DNA of 64,000 nucleotides from Celerinatantimonas sp046054195. GTDB taxonomy: Bacteria > Pseudomonadota > Gammaproteobacteria > Enterobacterales > Celerinatantimonadaceae. This document shows, one piece after another, positions 44,385-53,818 of the stretch (position 1 is the first letter of the stretch; every line of letters begins with the position of its first letter). The stretch is taken from assembly GCF_046054195.1 (NCBI RefSeq), contig NZ_JBEQCS010000011.1, positions 1 through 64,000 on the forward strand, in the 5' to 3' direction. Position numbers and translations under genes: made by a program. The notes beneath the pieces were generated by a model. It did not search any database. It had not been told where the DNA came from and worked only from the letters and a program-made list of their open reading frames with translations.

Positions 44385-45548
44385 CTATTTCATCTGAGAC
44401 CAATCCAATGGTTCATACTTGCCATTTTTAATAACTGTTGGCCAAACCATATGGCTAGCTTGATGCTGTGTGCTGCTATATGTGATAGGAACGCCGATGC
44501 CGATATCTAGATTTTTTAAGCTCTCTAGACCATCAATAACACCTTCGCGGGTCATAGATGGCGCAGCTTTTAGACCTTCGACAAAAATTTTGGCAACTAA
44601 ATAACCTTCAAGAGAAACAAAGTCAGGCTGTAAATCACTATTATAGACTTGAAGATTTTTACGATATTCAACAACGCCTGGTAACTCGGAGGTTACATCA
44701 GGCACCACCTGAGTAACGATAACGCCCTCAGCATCATTGCCTAATGCTTTTAACAGTGGTGCACTGCCAACGAATGAAACGTTCAAAAATTTCACATCAG
44801 CAAAATCTTTGCGAGCTTCACGAATAAACTCAGCACACGGCGCGTATGCTCCAACCATAATAATGGCTTTAGGCTCAACTTGAGCATCTAGAATAGTGCT
44901 CAAAGCCTGCTCGACATTGGTCGTGTTGCGGGTATAACGGCCATGCGCCAAGAAATCAACATTACTAAATCCGGCCGCTTTAAGGGCTGCAACAGCGCCA
45001 TTAAATCCGGCATCTCCATAACCATCATTCTGGGTAAAGAAAGCGATTTCTTCAGGTTTAATGCCAGAAGCTAATAAGTTTTTAACCATCGCGCCGGTTT
45101 CTTCGGCATAACTTGCGCGGTAATTAATCACATAGCGATCAGGGGGATCTTTGCGTAATACACCTGCGCCAGTGTATGCGCCAAATAACAAGGTTTTACT
45201 CGCGTTAGCAATCGGAACAGTAACAATTGCAGTGGGTGTGCCCACATTACCTAATACAGCAATCACACCATCACTAATGAGTTTATCCATGTTAGGTGCA
45301 GCTTTCGCTGGTTCATAACCATCGTCTAATGCAATCAGCTCTAACTTATTACCATTGACCCCGCCATTATCGTTAACATATTTAAAATAGCTTTCTATCC
45401 CGTTTTTTACACCATTACCTAACGCTTGAGCAGGTCCAGTCAAGGCTGCTGACATTCCTACTTTTACTGTCTGCGCCCAAGCCTGTGATGAAGCAATCAG
45501 TATGCCTGCGGCCAATATAGAAGACAGACATGTTTTTATCCGTACCAT
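44385..45548 (-). CDS. Branched-chain amino-acid-type periplasmic binding protein
   Basis: A 387-residue secreted protein of the type I binding fold (LivK/LivJ, Peripla_BP_6). Signal peptide residues 1-25 (LSSILAAGILIASSQAWAQ). The mature part starts TVKVGMSAALTGPAQALG, then VNGNKLELIALDDGYEP and GVIAVLGNVGTPTAIVTVP, all typical. AAAGGAG six bases upstream fixes the start at 45548. No permease or ATPase genes accompany it. Instead a chemoreceptor follows in the same direction, so it may deliver a ligand to that receptor, or to a transporter encoded elsewhere. The ligand is unknown. Confidence 0.88.
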   Translation of the reverse strand: MVRIKTCLSSILAAGILIASSQAWAQTVKVGMSAALTGPAQALGNGVKNGIESYFKYVNDNGGVNGNKLELIALDDGYEPAKAAPNMDKLISDGVIAVLGNVGTPTAIVTVPIANASKTLLFGAYTGAGVLRKDPPDRYVINYRASYAEETGAMVKNLLASGIKPEEIAFFTQNDGYGDAGFNGAVAALKAAGFSNVDFLAHGRYTRNTTNVEQALSTILDAQVEPKAIIMVGAYAPCAEFIREARKDFADVKFLNVSFVGSAPLLKALGNDAEGVIVTQVVPDVTSELPGVVEYRKNLQVYNSDLQPDFVSLEGYLVAKIFVEGLKAAPSMTREGVIDGLESLKNLDIGIGVPITYSSTQHQASHMVWPTVIKNGKYEPLDWSQMK

Positions 45549-45770
45549 AACGGCTCCTTTGCCATTTCTTTTCAGTAAACGCTGAAACGAAGTATAGACA
45601 AGGGTTATGCAAAAAATGGCCAAATGTTAATAAACGACACAACAAATGAATAAATTTTCGAATAACACGCAAGTAATGCATTGGATTAAAAGATAAAAAT
45701 GGGTTTAAAAAAACTAGGAGCAATAAGATAAAATGAAAGTAAATAAGGCTAATGAATGAGCCATCAAGCA

Positions 45771-45801
45771 AAAAAGCCATGGCTTTAACCATGGCTTTTC
45801 A
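45771..45801 (-). terminator. proBA terminator
   Basis: AAAAGCCATGG pairs with CCATGGCTTTT around CTTTAA; on the minus strand it is followed by a run of about six T. It lies about 25 bases after the proA stop. Confidence 0.85.
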
Positions 45802-45823
45802 ATAAATAAGAGAGAAGTTATCG

Positions 45824-47080
45824 CTAATTTCGAATGAGATAATCCCCTACCCCAATCCATTTATAGCTAGTTAGTGCATCAAGTCCCATTGGCCCGCGAG
45901 CATGCAGTTTTTGGGTCGACACGGCCACTTCAGCCCCTAAACCAAACTGACCACCATCGGTAAAGCGAGTCGATGCGTTCACATAAACAGCTGCCGAGTC
46001 CACCTCATTCATAAAGCGCTGCGCATGATTAAGTGACTCAGTTAAAATAGCATCGGAATGGCTCGCGTTATGTTCTCGCATATGGTTTAGCGCTTCATCA
46101 ATATCCGCAATGACTTTGACCGATAAAACCAAAGATAGCCATTCGGTATCAAAATCACTTTGTTCATCGGCTTTACGCACGCCTTTTGCGCTTTGCAAAA
46201 ATTCCAACGCTTTAGCTTCTGCCACTAATTGCACACCAGCTTGATTCATCCGCTGCGCCAGTTTTGGCAAAAACTCAGGCGCAATGGCCGCATCGACTAA
46301 CAACGTATCTAGAGAGTTACAGGTCGATGGTCGAGAAGTTTTTGAATTTTCAATCACATCCAGCGATTTTTGCTGATTAGCACTTGCATCAACAAAAATG
46401 TGACTAATTCCAAACCCGCCAATAATGACTGGAATAGTGCTATTTTCGCGACACATTCGATGTAAACCTTCGCCACCTCGGGGGATAATCATGTCGACAT
46501 ATTTATCCATGCGCAAAAATTCACTAACCCGTTCACGAGCAGGATCATCAATATATTGAATACATTCTTTAGGTAACTGAGCCTGAGCGAGTGCTTGCTG
46601 AATCACCTCAACAATCACCAAATTCGTGCGTAGTGTCTCTTTACCGCCACGCAAAATCGCCGCATTTCCTGTTTTAAGACACAACGATGCAATATCAATC
46701 GTCACATTCGGCCGCGCTTCATAAATCACGCCGACAACGCCAAGCGGAACGCGGCGACGACTTAAGCGCATGCCATTATCTAAAACCCGGCTTTCAAGTT
46801 CGCTACCAACAGGATCAGCAAGCTGAGTAACATGGCAAACATCTTCAGCAATTGCCATCAATCGCGCTTCATTAAGCGCCAAGCGATCAAGCATCGCATC
46901 ACTCATGCCCTGCGTGCGAGCATTGTCTAAATCTTGCTGATTAGCACTAACAATTTTCTCAGCATTGGCTTTAAGCGCATCAGAAATCTGCATTAACACT
47001 TGGTTTTTCTGCTGATTGCCAAGTTTCATCAATACACTGGCAGCGACTTTGGCCCTCTGACCCATTGCTTCTAAATTCAT
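45824..47080 (-). CDS. proA: Gamma-glutamyl phosphate reductase
   Basis: The second enzyme of proline synthesis, reducing glutamyl phosphate to glutamate semialdehyde with NADPH. 418 residues (E. coli 417). An aldehyde-dehydrogenase fold with VPLGVVGVIYEARPNVT, LRGGKETLRTN, the nucleophile in SRPSTCNSLDTLLVD and the end block FTDGGQFGLGAEVAVST. Its ATG overlaps the proB stop (ATGA), and it is the last gene of the proBA operon. Confidence 0.96.
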   Translation of the reverse strand: MNLEAMGQRAKVAASVLMKLGNQQKNQVLMQISDALKANAEKIVSANQQDLDNARTQGMSDAMLDRLALNEARLMAIAEDVCHVTQLADPVGSELESRVLDNGMRLSRRRVPLGVVGVIYEARPNVTIDIASLCLKTGNAAILRGGKETLRTNLVIVEVIQQALAQAQLPKECIQYIDDPARERVSEFLRMDKYVDMIIPRGGEGLHRMCRENSTIPVIIGGFGISHIFVDASANQQKSLDVIENSKTSRPSTCNSLDTLLVDAAIAPEFLPKLAQRMNQAGVQLVAEAKALEFLQSAKGVRKADEQSDFDTEWLSLVLSVKVIADIDEALNHMREHNASHSDAILTESLNHAQRFMNEVDSAAVYVNASTRFTDGGQFGLGAEVAVSTQKLHARGPMGLDALTSYKWIGVGDYLIRN

Positions 47081-48210
47081 TTAAATATATCTCCATCATT
47101 TGCCAGCTGTGTCACAACCAGATCATCGCGATGAACCGCTACATCGCCATACTGATAACCTAACAAAGACTCAATTTGCTCAGAATGATGCCCTTGTAAT
47201 ACACGAAGATCTTCAGCTTTGTAACGACTCAGTCCACGAGCAATTAACTGCTGCTCAGGATTATAGATATTTAACACCGCGCCCCTTGGAAAATCACCGG
47301 AGACTTCTTTAATACCTTTGGGTAACAAACTTGAACCGCGCTCTAAAACAGCCCGACAAGCGCCTTCATCGATAGTTATTTTGCCCTGAGCAGGAGGGCC
47401 TGCCAAGATCCACTGTTTACGATGCTCTAGTGGATTTACTAAACCAGGAAAACGTGTTCCGACCTCTTCACCATTAATCACGCGCTCAATAACCAATTCA
47501 GCTCGCCCAGCAGCAATCGTAACATTAATGCCAGCTCGGCGCGCAATATCAGCTGCCTGTAATTTAGTATACATGCCACCTGTGCCTAAACCACTGACGC
47601 TATCGCCCGCTAACTGGCGCAAGGTATCATCAATAACCTTCACCTCTTTAATCAACTGAGCATCAGGGTGTTTACGAGGGTCAGCGGTAAATAAGCCACG
47701 CTGGTCGGTTAGCAACAGTAATTGATCGGCATCGGCGAGCATGGCAACCCTTGCTGATAAGTTATCGTTATCGCCCACTTTAATTTCATTGGTTGCAACA
47801 GCATCATTCTCATTAATAATAGGAATAATGCCATGTTCGAGTACCGCTTGGAGCGCATCGCGTGCATTAAGATAACGTTCTCTATCCTCTAAATCAGCTC
47901 GCGTTAATAACAATTGGCCGACTTTAAGCTCATAGAGATCAAAAAGATTTTCCCAGACCCGAATTAAGCGGCTCTGTCCCACTGCTGCCAGCATCTGCTT
48001 TTCACTGATACTTAACTTAGCATGCCCTAGTTTGAGAAGTTCACGACCAGCGGCAATCGCACCAGAGGAGACCAATACGACACGATGGCCCTGCTGATGC
48101 AAATGCGCACACTGACGCACCAACTCAATCATGTGAGCCCTGTCTAAGCGAGTTTTTCCTCCAGTTAGGACACTGGTTCCCAATTTGACAACAATGGTTT
48201 CTTTGGACAT
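47077..48210 (-). CDS. proB: Glutamate 5-kinase
   Basis: The first, proline-feedback-inhibited enzyme of proline synthesis. 377 residues: an amino-acid-kinase domain beginning VVKLGTSVLTGGKTRLD, with VLVSSGAIAAGRELL, IINENDAVATNEIKVGDND and GLGTGGMYTKLQAADIA, then a C-terminal PUA domain (about 275-360). Architecture and length are those of E. coli ProB. It overlaps proA by four bases. Confidence 0.96.
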   Translation of the reverse strand: MSKETIVVKLGTSVLTGGKTRLDRAHMIELVRQCAHLHQQGHRVVLVSSGAIAAGRELLKLGHAKLSISEKQMLAAVGQSRLIRVWENLFDLYELKVGQLLLTRADLEDRERYLNARDALQAVLEHGIIPIINENDAVATNEIKVGDNDNLSARVAMLADADQLLLLTDQRGLFTADPRKHPDAQLIKEVKVIDDTLRQLAGDSVSGLGTGGMYTKLQAADIARRAGINVTIAAGRAELVIERVINGEEVGTRFPGLVNPLEHRKQWILAGPPAQGKITIDEGACRAVLERGSSLLPKGIKEVSGDFPRGAVLNIYNPEQQLIARGLSRYKAEDLRVLQGHHSEQIESLLGYQYGDVAVHRDDLVVTQLANDGDIFK

Positions 48211-48257
48211 GAAAATAACGACTTAAAAATAACGAAGGGAGCTAGTGTACCGGATTC

Positions 48258-48279
48258 AAGCGCTGTATTTACAGCGCTT
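48258..48279 (-). terminator. Stem-loop between crl and proB
   Basis: AAGCGCTGT (48258-48266) pairs with ACAGCGCTT (48271-48279) around four bases, 20 bases beyond the crl stop. On the minus strand the T-run is missing, so termination of crl is uncertain. Confidence 0.4.
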
Positions 48280-48298
48280 TGTAATAAATTTTTATACC

Positions 48299-48694
48299 TT
48301 AAGCTGCGAGAACCTGACTGGCATCAAGACTCGGCGAAGGATGAAGCTCAATTTCCAATTTTTTAGTTTCTTGTGCTAATTTAGCGTAGAAATCCAGCAG
48401 AGTCTTCTTAACTGACTCACTATATTTATCTGGAATCGCGCGTTCACTCCATTGCCCTTGCTGGTCAAAAAAACCATACCAGTATTGATATTCAAAACAA
48501 CCTTGCTCGGTGACACCTAAAGTCAGCCACCAACCATAAAACTCGCGTTTTTCCGGTTCAAGGCGAGTATTAGCGCATTCACTTAAACAATCAAAAAAAT
48601 ATTCTTCTTCACTGCTTAGCGGTTTTCTTAGATAAGGGCCAAGAGAATTGAAACGGCTAATTAATCTTCCATGAGAAGGCCAACTCGTGCTCAT
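48299..48694 (-). CDS. crl: Sigma factor-binding protein Crl
   Basis: A 131-residue cytosolic protein that binds sigma-S and favours its assembly with RNA polymerase in stationary phase. Family blocks: GRLISRFNSLGPYLR at the start, then KREFYGWWLTLGVTEQG and FEYQYWYGFFDQQGQWSER. Conserved neighbours (frsA, gpt, pepD, dinB, proBA) match Vibrio and E. coli, which supports the call. Confidence 0.94.
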   Translation of the reverse strand: MSTSWPSHGRLISRFNSLGPYLRKPLSSEEEYFFDCLSECANTRLEPEKREFYGWWLTLGVTEQGCFEYQYWYGFFDQQGQWSERAIPDKYSESVKKTLLDFYAKLAQETKKLEIELHPSPSLDASQVLAA

Positions 48695-48734
48695 ATATCC
48701 ATCCTGTGCTGAATTTGATTCCCCGAATTTCTAT

Positions 48735-49955
48735 TTACCCATAGCTCAATTGATTTTTCAACCAATGGACGACTTTTCCTGCCACTTTCACTGGCTGATC
48801 ACTAAAATCCGGACCTTTTAATACGACCTGTTCACTTGTATCGGCCATTAATGACAGCTCTTTAATATCATCTTTATTGGCCAGCAAACTGGATTGATGA
48901 TAAATCACTAATAGCTGCCCGGGCCAACTGCGACGCTTAAGCAATCCTTGAGCTTTAAGTGAAAACGGCTGTAGTTGGGCTGCTACATATGGCCACTGAC
49001 TGCTATCTGAGCCTAAAAAGCTCGCTAATCCATCGCGAAACATCTGTGGTAATTGCCGATTGCTTTCAACTTGAGAAAAAAGGCTAGAAACAGCTGGCTC
49101 AAGACATATAACATTATGTATTTTTTCACAATTTAACTGTGCCAGTTTAACAGCAGTCGGGACACTGAAGCGATAACCAAGCAATGCTATATGGGTACTT
49201 AGAATGTATGGTGAATCAATCATTGCCTCTAAAAAGCGCTGATAAACTTTTACCGAATGTTGTTGCCAAGCAAAATCACTTAACCCATGAGAGCCAAAAA
49301 ATTCAATCACCAGCATTGCGATGCCCGCTTTTGCTAACCCTTCACGATACAATGCGAACCACTCGGGATAAAGTTGTGACCAGTCGGCTAGCACAATCAC
49401 CAAGGGAACAGACTGCTCCGTGGTTGGTAAATGTAGGTAGCCTCGCGCAACTTTGCCTGCAATCTCAATGTTAATCTGCTCAAATTTTTCGACATCATCT
49501 CGCAAATTCATCGCTTTTTTATAATAGCTATTCATGAGCGGATGAGCTTTTACCCCTAATGGATCATGGCGAAGATGCGGATAGTCAGCGATGCAAGCTG
49601 CCATAGCGGCAGGTAAAAACTGCTCTTTGGAGGCCAAACTAACACTATGGCGCAGCCATTCATAACACCAGCAGCCTGGGCGGTAGCCAACCACGGTATC
49701 GAGCAGGTAATTACTACGTGGTGCGGTTGCACTGGCAATATTCGCCATTATGGCGCCAATATCGAGTGCCGACAGTCCCATAAATGACCACCCATAGCGC
49801 AATATCATTCGATACCAATGACTTTGTTCTTGATGTGTTCGCAGTAAATTTTTAGGTTGGCTATGGATATTTTTAATAAAGGCAGAATTAGCTAGCGTGG
49901 ATGTTTCGGCCACGGTGCGTTGCTGTTGAAACAACTGCTCTGAGCGTGTCAGCAC
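48735..49955 (-). CDS. frsA: FrsA, alpha/beta-hydrolase-like fermentation/respiration switch protein
   Basis: A 406-residue cytosolic protein with an alpha/beta-hydrolase-like C-terminal domain (PLVIVLADWSQLYPEW onward). FrsA of enterobacteria binds the glucose PTS protein EIIA-Glc and affects the balance of fermentation and respiration; reported enzyme activities are disputed. At the nucleophile elbow this protein reads LLGYRFSVPTA, with arginine where a serine nucleophile would be, consistent with the family being a poor esterase. The start is a GTG with AAGGAGG four bases upstream. crl follows in the same direction. Confidence 0.9.
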   Translation of the reverse strand: MLTRSEQLFQQQRTVAETSTLANSAFIKNIHSQPKNLLRTHQEQSHWYRMILRYGWSFMGLSALDIGAIMANIASATAPRSNYLLDTVVGYRPGCWCYEWLRHSVSLASKEQFLPAAMAACIADYPHLRHDPLGVKAHPLMNSYYKKAMNLRDDVEKFEQINIEIAGKVARGYLHLPTTEQSVPLVIVLADWSQLYPEWFALYREGLAKAGIAMLVIEFFGSHGLSDFAWQQHSVKVYQRFLEAMIDSPYILSTHIALLGYRFSVPTAVKLAQLNCEKIHNVICLEPAVSSLFSQVESNRQLPQMFRDGLASFLGSDSSQWPYVAAQLQPFSLKAQGLLKRRSWPGQLLVIYHQSSLLANKDDIKELSLMADTSEQVVLKGPDFSDQPVKVAGKVVHWLKNQLSYG

Positions 49956-50053
49956 AAAGCCTCCTTGAATGGATGTGAGCCCAAGAATAGCTCATATTCA
50001 GAATGTCGCCTAAGGAGCGCTTATTCTAACATCGGGGCAATTACAGATACAAT

Positions 50054-50080
50054 AAAGCCATAGCAATGCTATGGCTTTAT
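50054..50080 (-). terminator. gpt terminator
   Basis: AAAGCCATAGC (50054-50064) pairs with GCTATGGCTTT (50068-50078) around three bases, about 30 bases after the gpt stop; on the minus strand the stem ends in TTT followed by ATTGT. Confidence 0.65.
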
Positions 50081-50106
50081 TAGCTTAACACTTAATAAAT
50101 GTTTAC

Positions 50107-50568
50107 CTATTCTTGCTCACAAATAGGTTTCACATAAATTTCTGCCATATCCCAAGGCTGCTCAATCCATGTGCCCTGAGGTACTTCTCTGACAAAATCA
50201 TCGACTAAGGGTTTGCCTTGTGGTTTAGCGTAAACTGTTACGAAGTGCGCTTTAGGGTACATTTGACGAATTGCTTGAGCAGTACCGCCTGTATCCACTA
50301 AATCATCGATAACAATAAAGCCTTCACCATCTGTTTCAGCTTTTTTAAGAACTTTCAGGTCACGTTGATTATCGTGATCGTAACTAGAGATACACACCGT
50401 ATCTACATAACGAATTCCCAGTTCTCGAGCCAAAACTGATGCAGGTGCAAGCCCACCGCGACTCACAGCAATAATGCCAGTCCACTGTGTAGCAGGCATC
50501 AACCGTTTAGCCAATGTTCTTACGTCTCGTTGCATCGTCTCCCACGAGACGTGAAATTTATCTGTCAT
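50107..50568 (-). CDS. gpt: Xanthine-guanine phosphoribosyltransferase
   Basis: A 153-residue purine-salvage enzyme that converts guanine, xanthine and hypoxanthine to nucleotides using PRPP. The PRPP-binding loop is VIDDLVDTGGTA, and the N-terminal IIAVSRGGLAPASVLARELG is typical. It lies 35 bases downstream of a purine permease in the same direction, so uptake and salvage appear to be one operon, an addition to the Vibrio and E. coli arrangement, where gpt stands without a permease. Confidence 0.95.
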   Translation of the reverse strand: MTDKFHVSWETMQRDVRTLAKRLMPATQWTGIIAVSRGGLAPASVLARELGIRYVDTVCISSYDHDNQRDLKVLKKAETDGEGFIVIDDLVDTGGTAQAIRQMYPKAHFVTVYAKPQGKPLVDDFVREVPQGTWIEQPWDMAEIYVKPICEQE

Positions 50569-50602
50569 AAAGACCCCAGATTTACTTACCTTTTGCTTTG
50601 CG

Positions 50603-51892
50603 TTAACCGAATGCGAATTTAACGATGAAGATCACCGCTAAACACCAAACGCTTATAGAAACTTGTTTATAACGGCCACTGAGCAGTTTGATCACCGCGT
50701 AAGAGATAAAACCAAGTGCAATCCCATCAGCGATAGAATAAGCAAGAGGCATCATAATCGCAGCAATAACTGCAGGAGCCGCTTCTGTTAAATCGTTCCA
50801 CTCAATGTGAGACAGGCTAGAAACCATCAGCACACAAACATAAAACAATGCGCCAGCTGTTGCGTATTCTGGAATCATCTCAGCCAAAGGTGAGAACAAT
50901 AATGCCAGAATGAACAAGAAGCCAACGACGACTGCTGTTAAACCAGTACGACCACCAGCTTCAACACCAGAGCCACTTTCAATATAGCTAGTTGTACTTG
51001 AAGTACCAAAGATAGTACCAATAACAGTTGCAGATGAATCAGCTAATAGAGCTTTGTTCAAGCGAGGCAAGTTACCTTTTGCATCCAAAAGATTCCCGCG
51101 CTGAGCTACCGCCATTAAAGTACCCGCAGTGTCAAACAAATCAACGAATAGGAACGCAAAAATCACACTGATCATTGATACTTTAAATGCACCAGCAATA
51201 TCCAGCTGCAAGAATGTTTTATCAATACTTGGTGGAGCAGAAATAATGCCGTGGTATTGAACCATGCCAAAACACAATGAGATCACTGAAATCGCTAAAA
51301 TAGAGATCAACACACTGCCTTTAATTTTCAGAGCATCAAGCGCGATGATGATGAAAAAGCCGAGTGCAGCCAGCAGTGTTTCAGGGCTTTTTAAACTGCT
51401 CATGCCAACTAAAGTTGCATCGTTATTAACCACAATGCCGGCATTTTTTAGCGCAATAAAGCCGAGGAACAAACCAATCCCAGCAGCGATACCTAAGCGT
51501 AAACTCTGCGGAATTGAGTTAATCACCCATTCTCGAATCTTAAATAGACTCAGAGCGATGAAAATACATCCTGATAAGAAAACTGCGCCTAATGCAACGT
51601 TCCAGCTATAGTGCATGTGAAGGACAACAGTATAAGTAAAGAACGCGTTTAGCCCCATACCAGGTGCCAGTGCGATAGGATAATTAGCCCAGAAACCCAT
51701 AATGAAGCTACCAGCTGCTGCGGCTAAACAGGTGGCTACAAATACAGAGCCCTGATCCATTCCTGCGTCCTTCAGGACAGATGGGTTAACGAAAATGATG
51801 TATGCCATCGTCAAAAACGTTGTTAACCCGGCGATCACTTCGGTACGCACGTTAGTATTGTGCTCACGAAGTTTAAATAATTTTTCTAACAT
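50603..51892 (-). CDS. Purine permease (AzgA/GhxP-type NCS2 family)
   Basis: A 429-residue polytopic inner-membrane proton symporter for adenine, guanine or hypoxanthine. It has about 12-14 hydrophobic segments and family motifs TNVRTEVIAGLTTFLTMAY at the start, ALAPGMGLNAFFTYTVV, VDLFDTAGTLMAVAQRG and GTSSTTSYIESGSGVEAGGR. Which purine is carried cannot be read, though linkage to gpt favours guanine/hypoxanthine. A GC-rich patch (51914-51943) lies in its leader, but I could not fit it to a known purine riboswitch. Confidence 0.92.
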   Translation of the reverse strand: MLEKLFKLREHNTNVRTEVIAGLTTFLTMAYIIFVNPSVLKDAGMDQGSVFVATCLAAAAGSFIMGFWANYPIALAPGMGLNAFFTYTVVLHMHYSWNVALGAVFLSGCIFIALSLFKIREWVINSIPQSLRLGIAAGIGLFLGFIALKNAGIVVNNDATLVGMSSLKSPETLLAALGFFIIIALDALKIKGSVLISILAISVISLCFGMVQYHGIISAPPSIDKTFLQLDIAGAFKVSMISVIFAFLFVDLFDTAGTLMAVAQRGNLLDAKGNLPRLNKALLADSSATVIGTIFGTSSTTSYIESGSGVEAGGRTGLTAVVVGFLFILALLFSPLAEMIPEYATAGALFYVCVLMVSSLSHIEWNDLTEAAPAVIAAIMMPLAYSIADGIALGFISYAVIKLLSGRYKQVSISVWCLAVIFIVKFAFG

Positions 51893-52310
51893 ATTCCTAT
51901 TCCTATTATTAGACCGTTATGGCGGCACTCCGACCACCGGCAGAAAGAGGGGGATATAAAGCGCGGTATTATAAATCCCATCGTATAGGTTGACTAGAGC
52001 TGATTCAACGATTCCCTGAAGTTTTTGGCCCTTAAAAATAGCGCTGTAAAGGCATTATTACTGGTTTTAAATCGTTTTGTATATTATTTATGCAAATCAA
52101 TTACGCCCGTTTCTTCTATATTGATAAAAACGTTGTTTTCAGCGTGTTAAATAACAGTAAATCTATGTTAACTCTTGAAACTTTAGAGATTCGTTGACTA
52201 AGCATTTTTATACAGTTGAATCCTCGTGAGCAAAATCACCACTGCCTAGTGTCATCCATAGCAAAAGACGTTAGAATCAGTGCAATCTAACATCGATCAA
52301 GAGGTCTATT
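51893..52310. other. Intergenic region between purine permease and pepD
   Basis: 418 bases between divergent genes. On the minus strand a TATAAT (complement of 51968-51973) could be the permease -10. The leader from there contains a GC-rich imperfect stem (about 51914-51943). No PurR-type box and no aptamer consensus found. Confidence 0.4.
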
Positions 52311-53774
52311 TTGACAAAGCTTAGCGAACTTAACCCTCAGCCCCTATGGCAGTTTTTTGAGAAAATTTGCTCCATTCCTCATCCTTCATACCATGAACAA
52401 GCATTAGCCGAATGGATTATGAATTGGGCAAAAGAAAAAGGCCTTGAAGCAAAACGCGATGAAACGGGTAACATTTTCCTGCGTAAAGCAGCAACCAAAG
52501 GCATGGAAAATCGCAAAGCAGCTATTTTACAAGCACACCTTGATATGGTTCCGCAGGCAAATTCCGACACCAAACACGATTTTGCCAAAGATCCAATTGA
52601 AGCCTATGTGGATGGCGAATGGGTCAAAGCCAAAGGAACCACACTTGGCTCTGATAACGGTATTGGTTTAGCAAGTATTCTAGCTGTTTTTGATGCCGAA
52701 CATATTGCCCATGGTCCACTTGAAGCCCTGTTAACCATGACCGAAGAAGCTGGCATGGATGGCGCATTTGGATTAAAACCCGGTTGGTTAGATGGTGAAA
52801 TATTAATCAACACCGATTCTGAAACCGAAGGTGAAATTTATATGGGATGTGCCGGTGGCGGTGACACTCACGTCAAATTTGCCATCGATTATCAAGACGC
52901 ACCAGCAGGTCAAGCAATTACGATTAGCATTAAAGGCCTTAAAGGTGGCCATTCAGGTGCAGATATTCACACGGGTCGCGCCAACGCGAATAAGTTATTA
53001 GCACGGTTACTCAGCGAACTTGCCAAACACAGTGAATATTCACTAGAGAGCTTTAATGGTGGGAACCTGCGTAATGCTATTCCTCGTGAAGCACATTGCA
53101 CAATTGTACTTGGCAACGATAAGCTAAGTGAGCTGGAAGAATTTATCGATACCTTCCAGGCAACTTTAGAAAGTGAACTGGGTGCCATTGAAACCAATCT
53201 GACGATTGGCGTTGAAACCGGTGAAGCGGTGCAACAAGTCTTTGCACCAGATTTTGCCAATCGCTTCATTCAGGCACTCAATGCATGCCCGAACGGCGTC
53301 ATCAGCATGAGCCATGAGATCAAAGGAGTGGTTGAAACTTCTCTTAATATGGGGGTTGTTGAAACAACTGAAGATGGTCTGATTAAAATTAACTTTTTAG
53401 TCCGCTCTTTAGTTGATAGCCACCGTCGTCATGTTGAAGATGTCTTAGCTTCCCTATTTACTCTGGCACAAGCTGATATTTATTCCACCGGTGGTTACCC
53501 TGGCTGGAAACCTGATGCGAACTCGCCAATTATGAAAGTAGTGCGGGATGTTTATTCAAATCTCTATGGTGAACTGCCAAATATTATGGTGATTCACGCA
53601 GGACTTGAATGTGGTTTGTTCAAAACATCCTATCCTCACTGGGATATGGTTTCTTTTGGACCAACGATTAAATTTCCACACTCACCAGATGAAAAAGTCG
53701 AAATTGTCACTGTCGAAAAATACTGGCAGTTACTACTGGCGACATTGAAAAACATACCGCAAAAAGATGCCTAA
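52311..53774 (+). CDS. pepD: Aminoacyl-histidine dipeptidase (peptidase D)
   Basis: A 487-residue M20-family zinc peptidase that hydrolyses dipeptides, notably carnosine-type Xaa-His, in the cytosol. Metal-binding blocks: ILQAHLDMVPQ, TTLGSDNGIGLA with the bridging Asp, the MTEEAGMDGAFG pair of glutamates and the C-terminal HAGLECGLF. The start is a TTG with AAGAGG eight bases upstream; no ATG fits the N-terminus. Length matches E. coli (485). It is convergent with dinB, sharing a terminator. Confidence 0.95.
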   Translation: MTKLSELNPQPLWQFFEKICSIPHPSYHEQALAEWIMNWAKEKGLEAKRDETGNIFLRKAATKGMENRKAAILQAHLDMVPQANSDTKHDFAKDPIEAYVDGEWVKAKGTTLGSDNGIGLASILAVFDAEHIAHGPLEALLTMTEEAGMDGAFGLKPGWLDGEILINTDSETEGEIYMGCAGGGDTHVKFAIDYQDAPAGQAITISIKGLKGGHSGADIHTGRANANKLLARLLSELAKHSEYSLESFNGGNLRNAIPREAHCTIVLGNDKLSELEEFIDTFQATLESELGAIETNLTIGVETGEAVQQVFAPDFANRFIQALNACPNGVISMSHEIKGVVETSLNMGVVETTEDGLIKINFLVRSLVDSHRRHVEDVLASLFTLAQADIYSTGGYPGWKPDANSPIMKVVRDVYSNLYGELPNIMVIHAGLECGLFKTSYPHWDMVSFGPTIKFPHSPDEKVEIVTVEKYWQLLLATLKNIPQKDA

Positions 53775-53794
53775 TTGTTTTGCTTGGTAACGAC

Positions 53795-53818
53795 AGAGGG
53801 CTTGATGCCCTCTTTTTA
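53795..53818 (+). terminator. pepD terminator
   Basis: AGAGGGC (53795-53801) pairs with GCCCTCT (53807-53813) around TTGAT, then TTTTT. It overlaps the last codon of the convergent dinB. Confidence 0.85.

Noticed and set aside
51900..51975. Purine riboswitch ahead of the purine permease
   Set aside because: A GC-rich stem is present, but the conserved core of purine aptamers could not be found on the correct strand.
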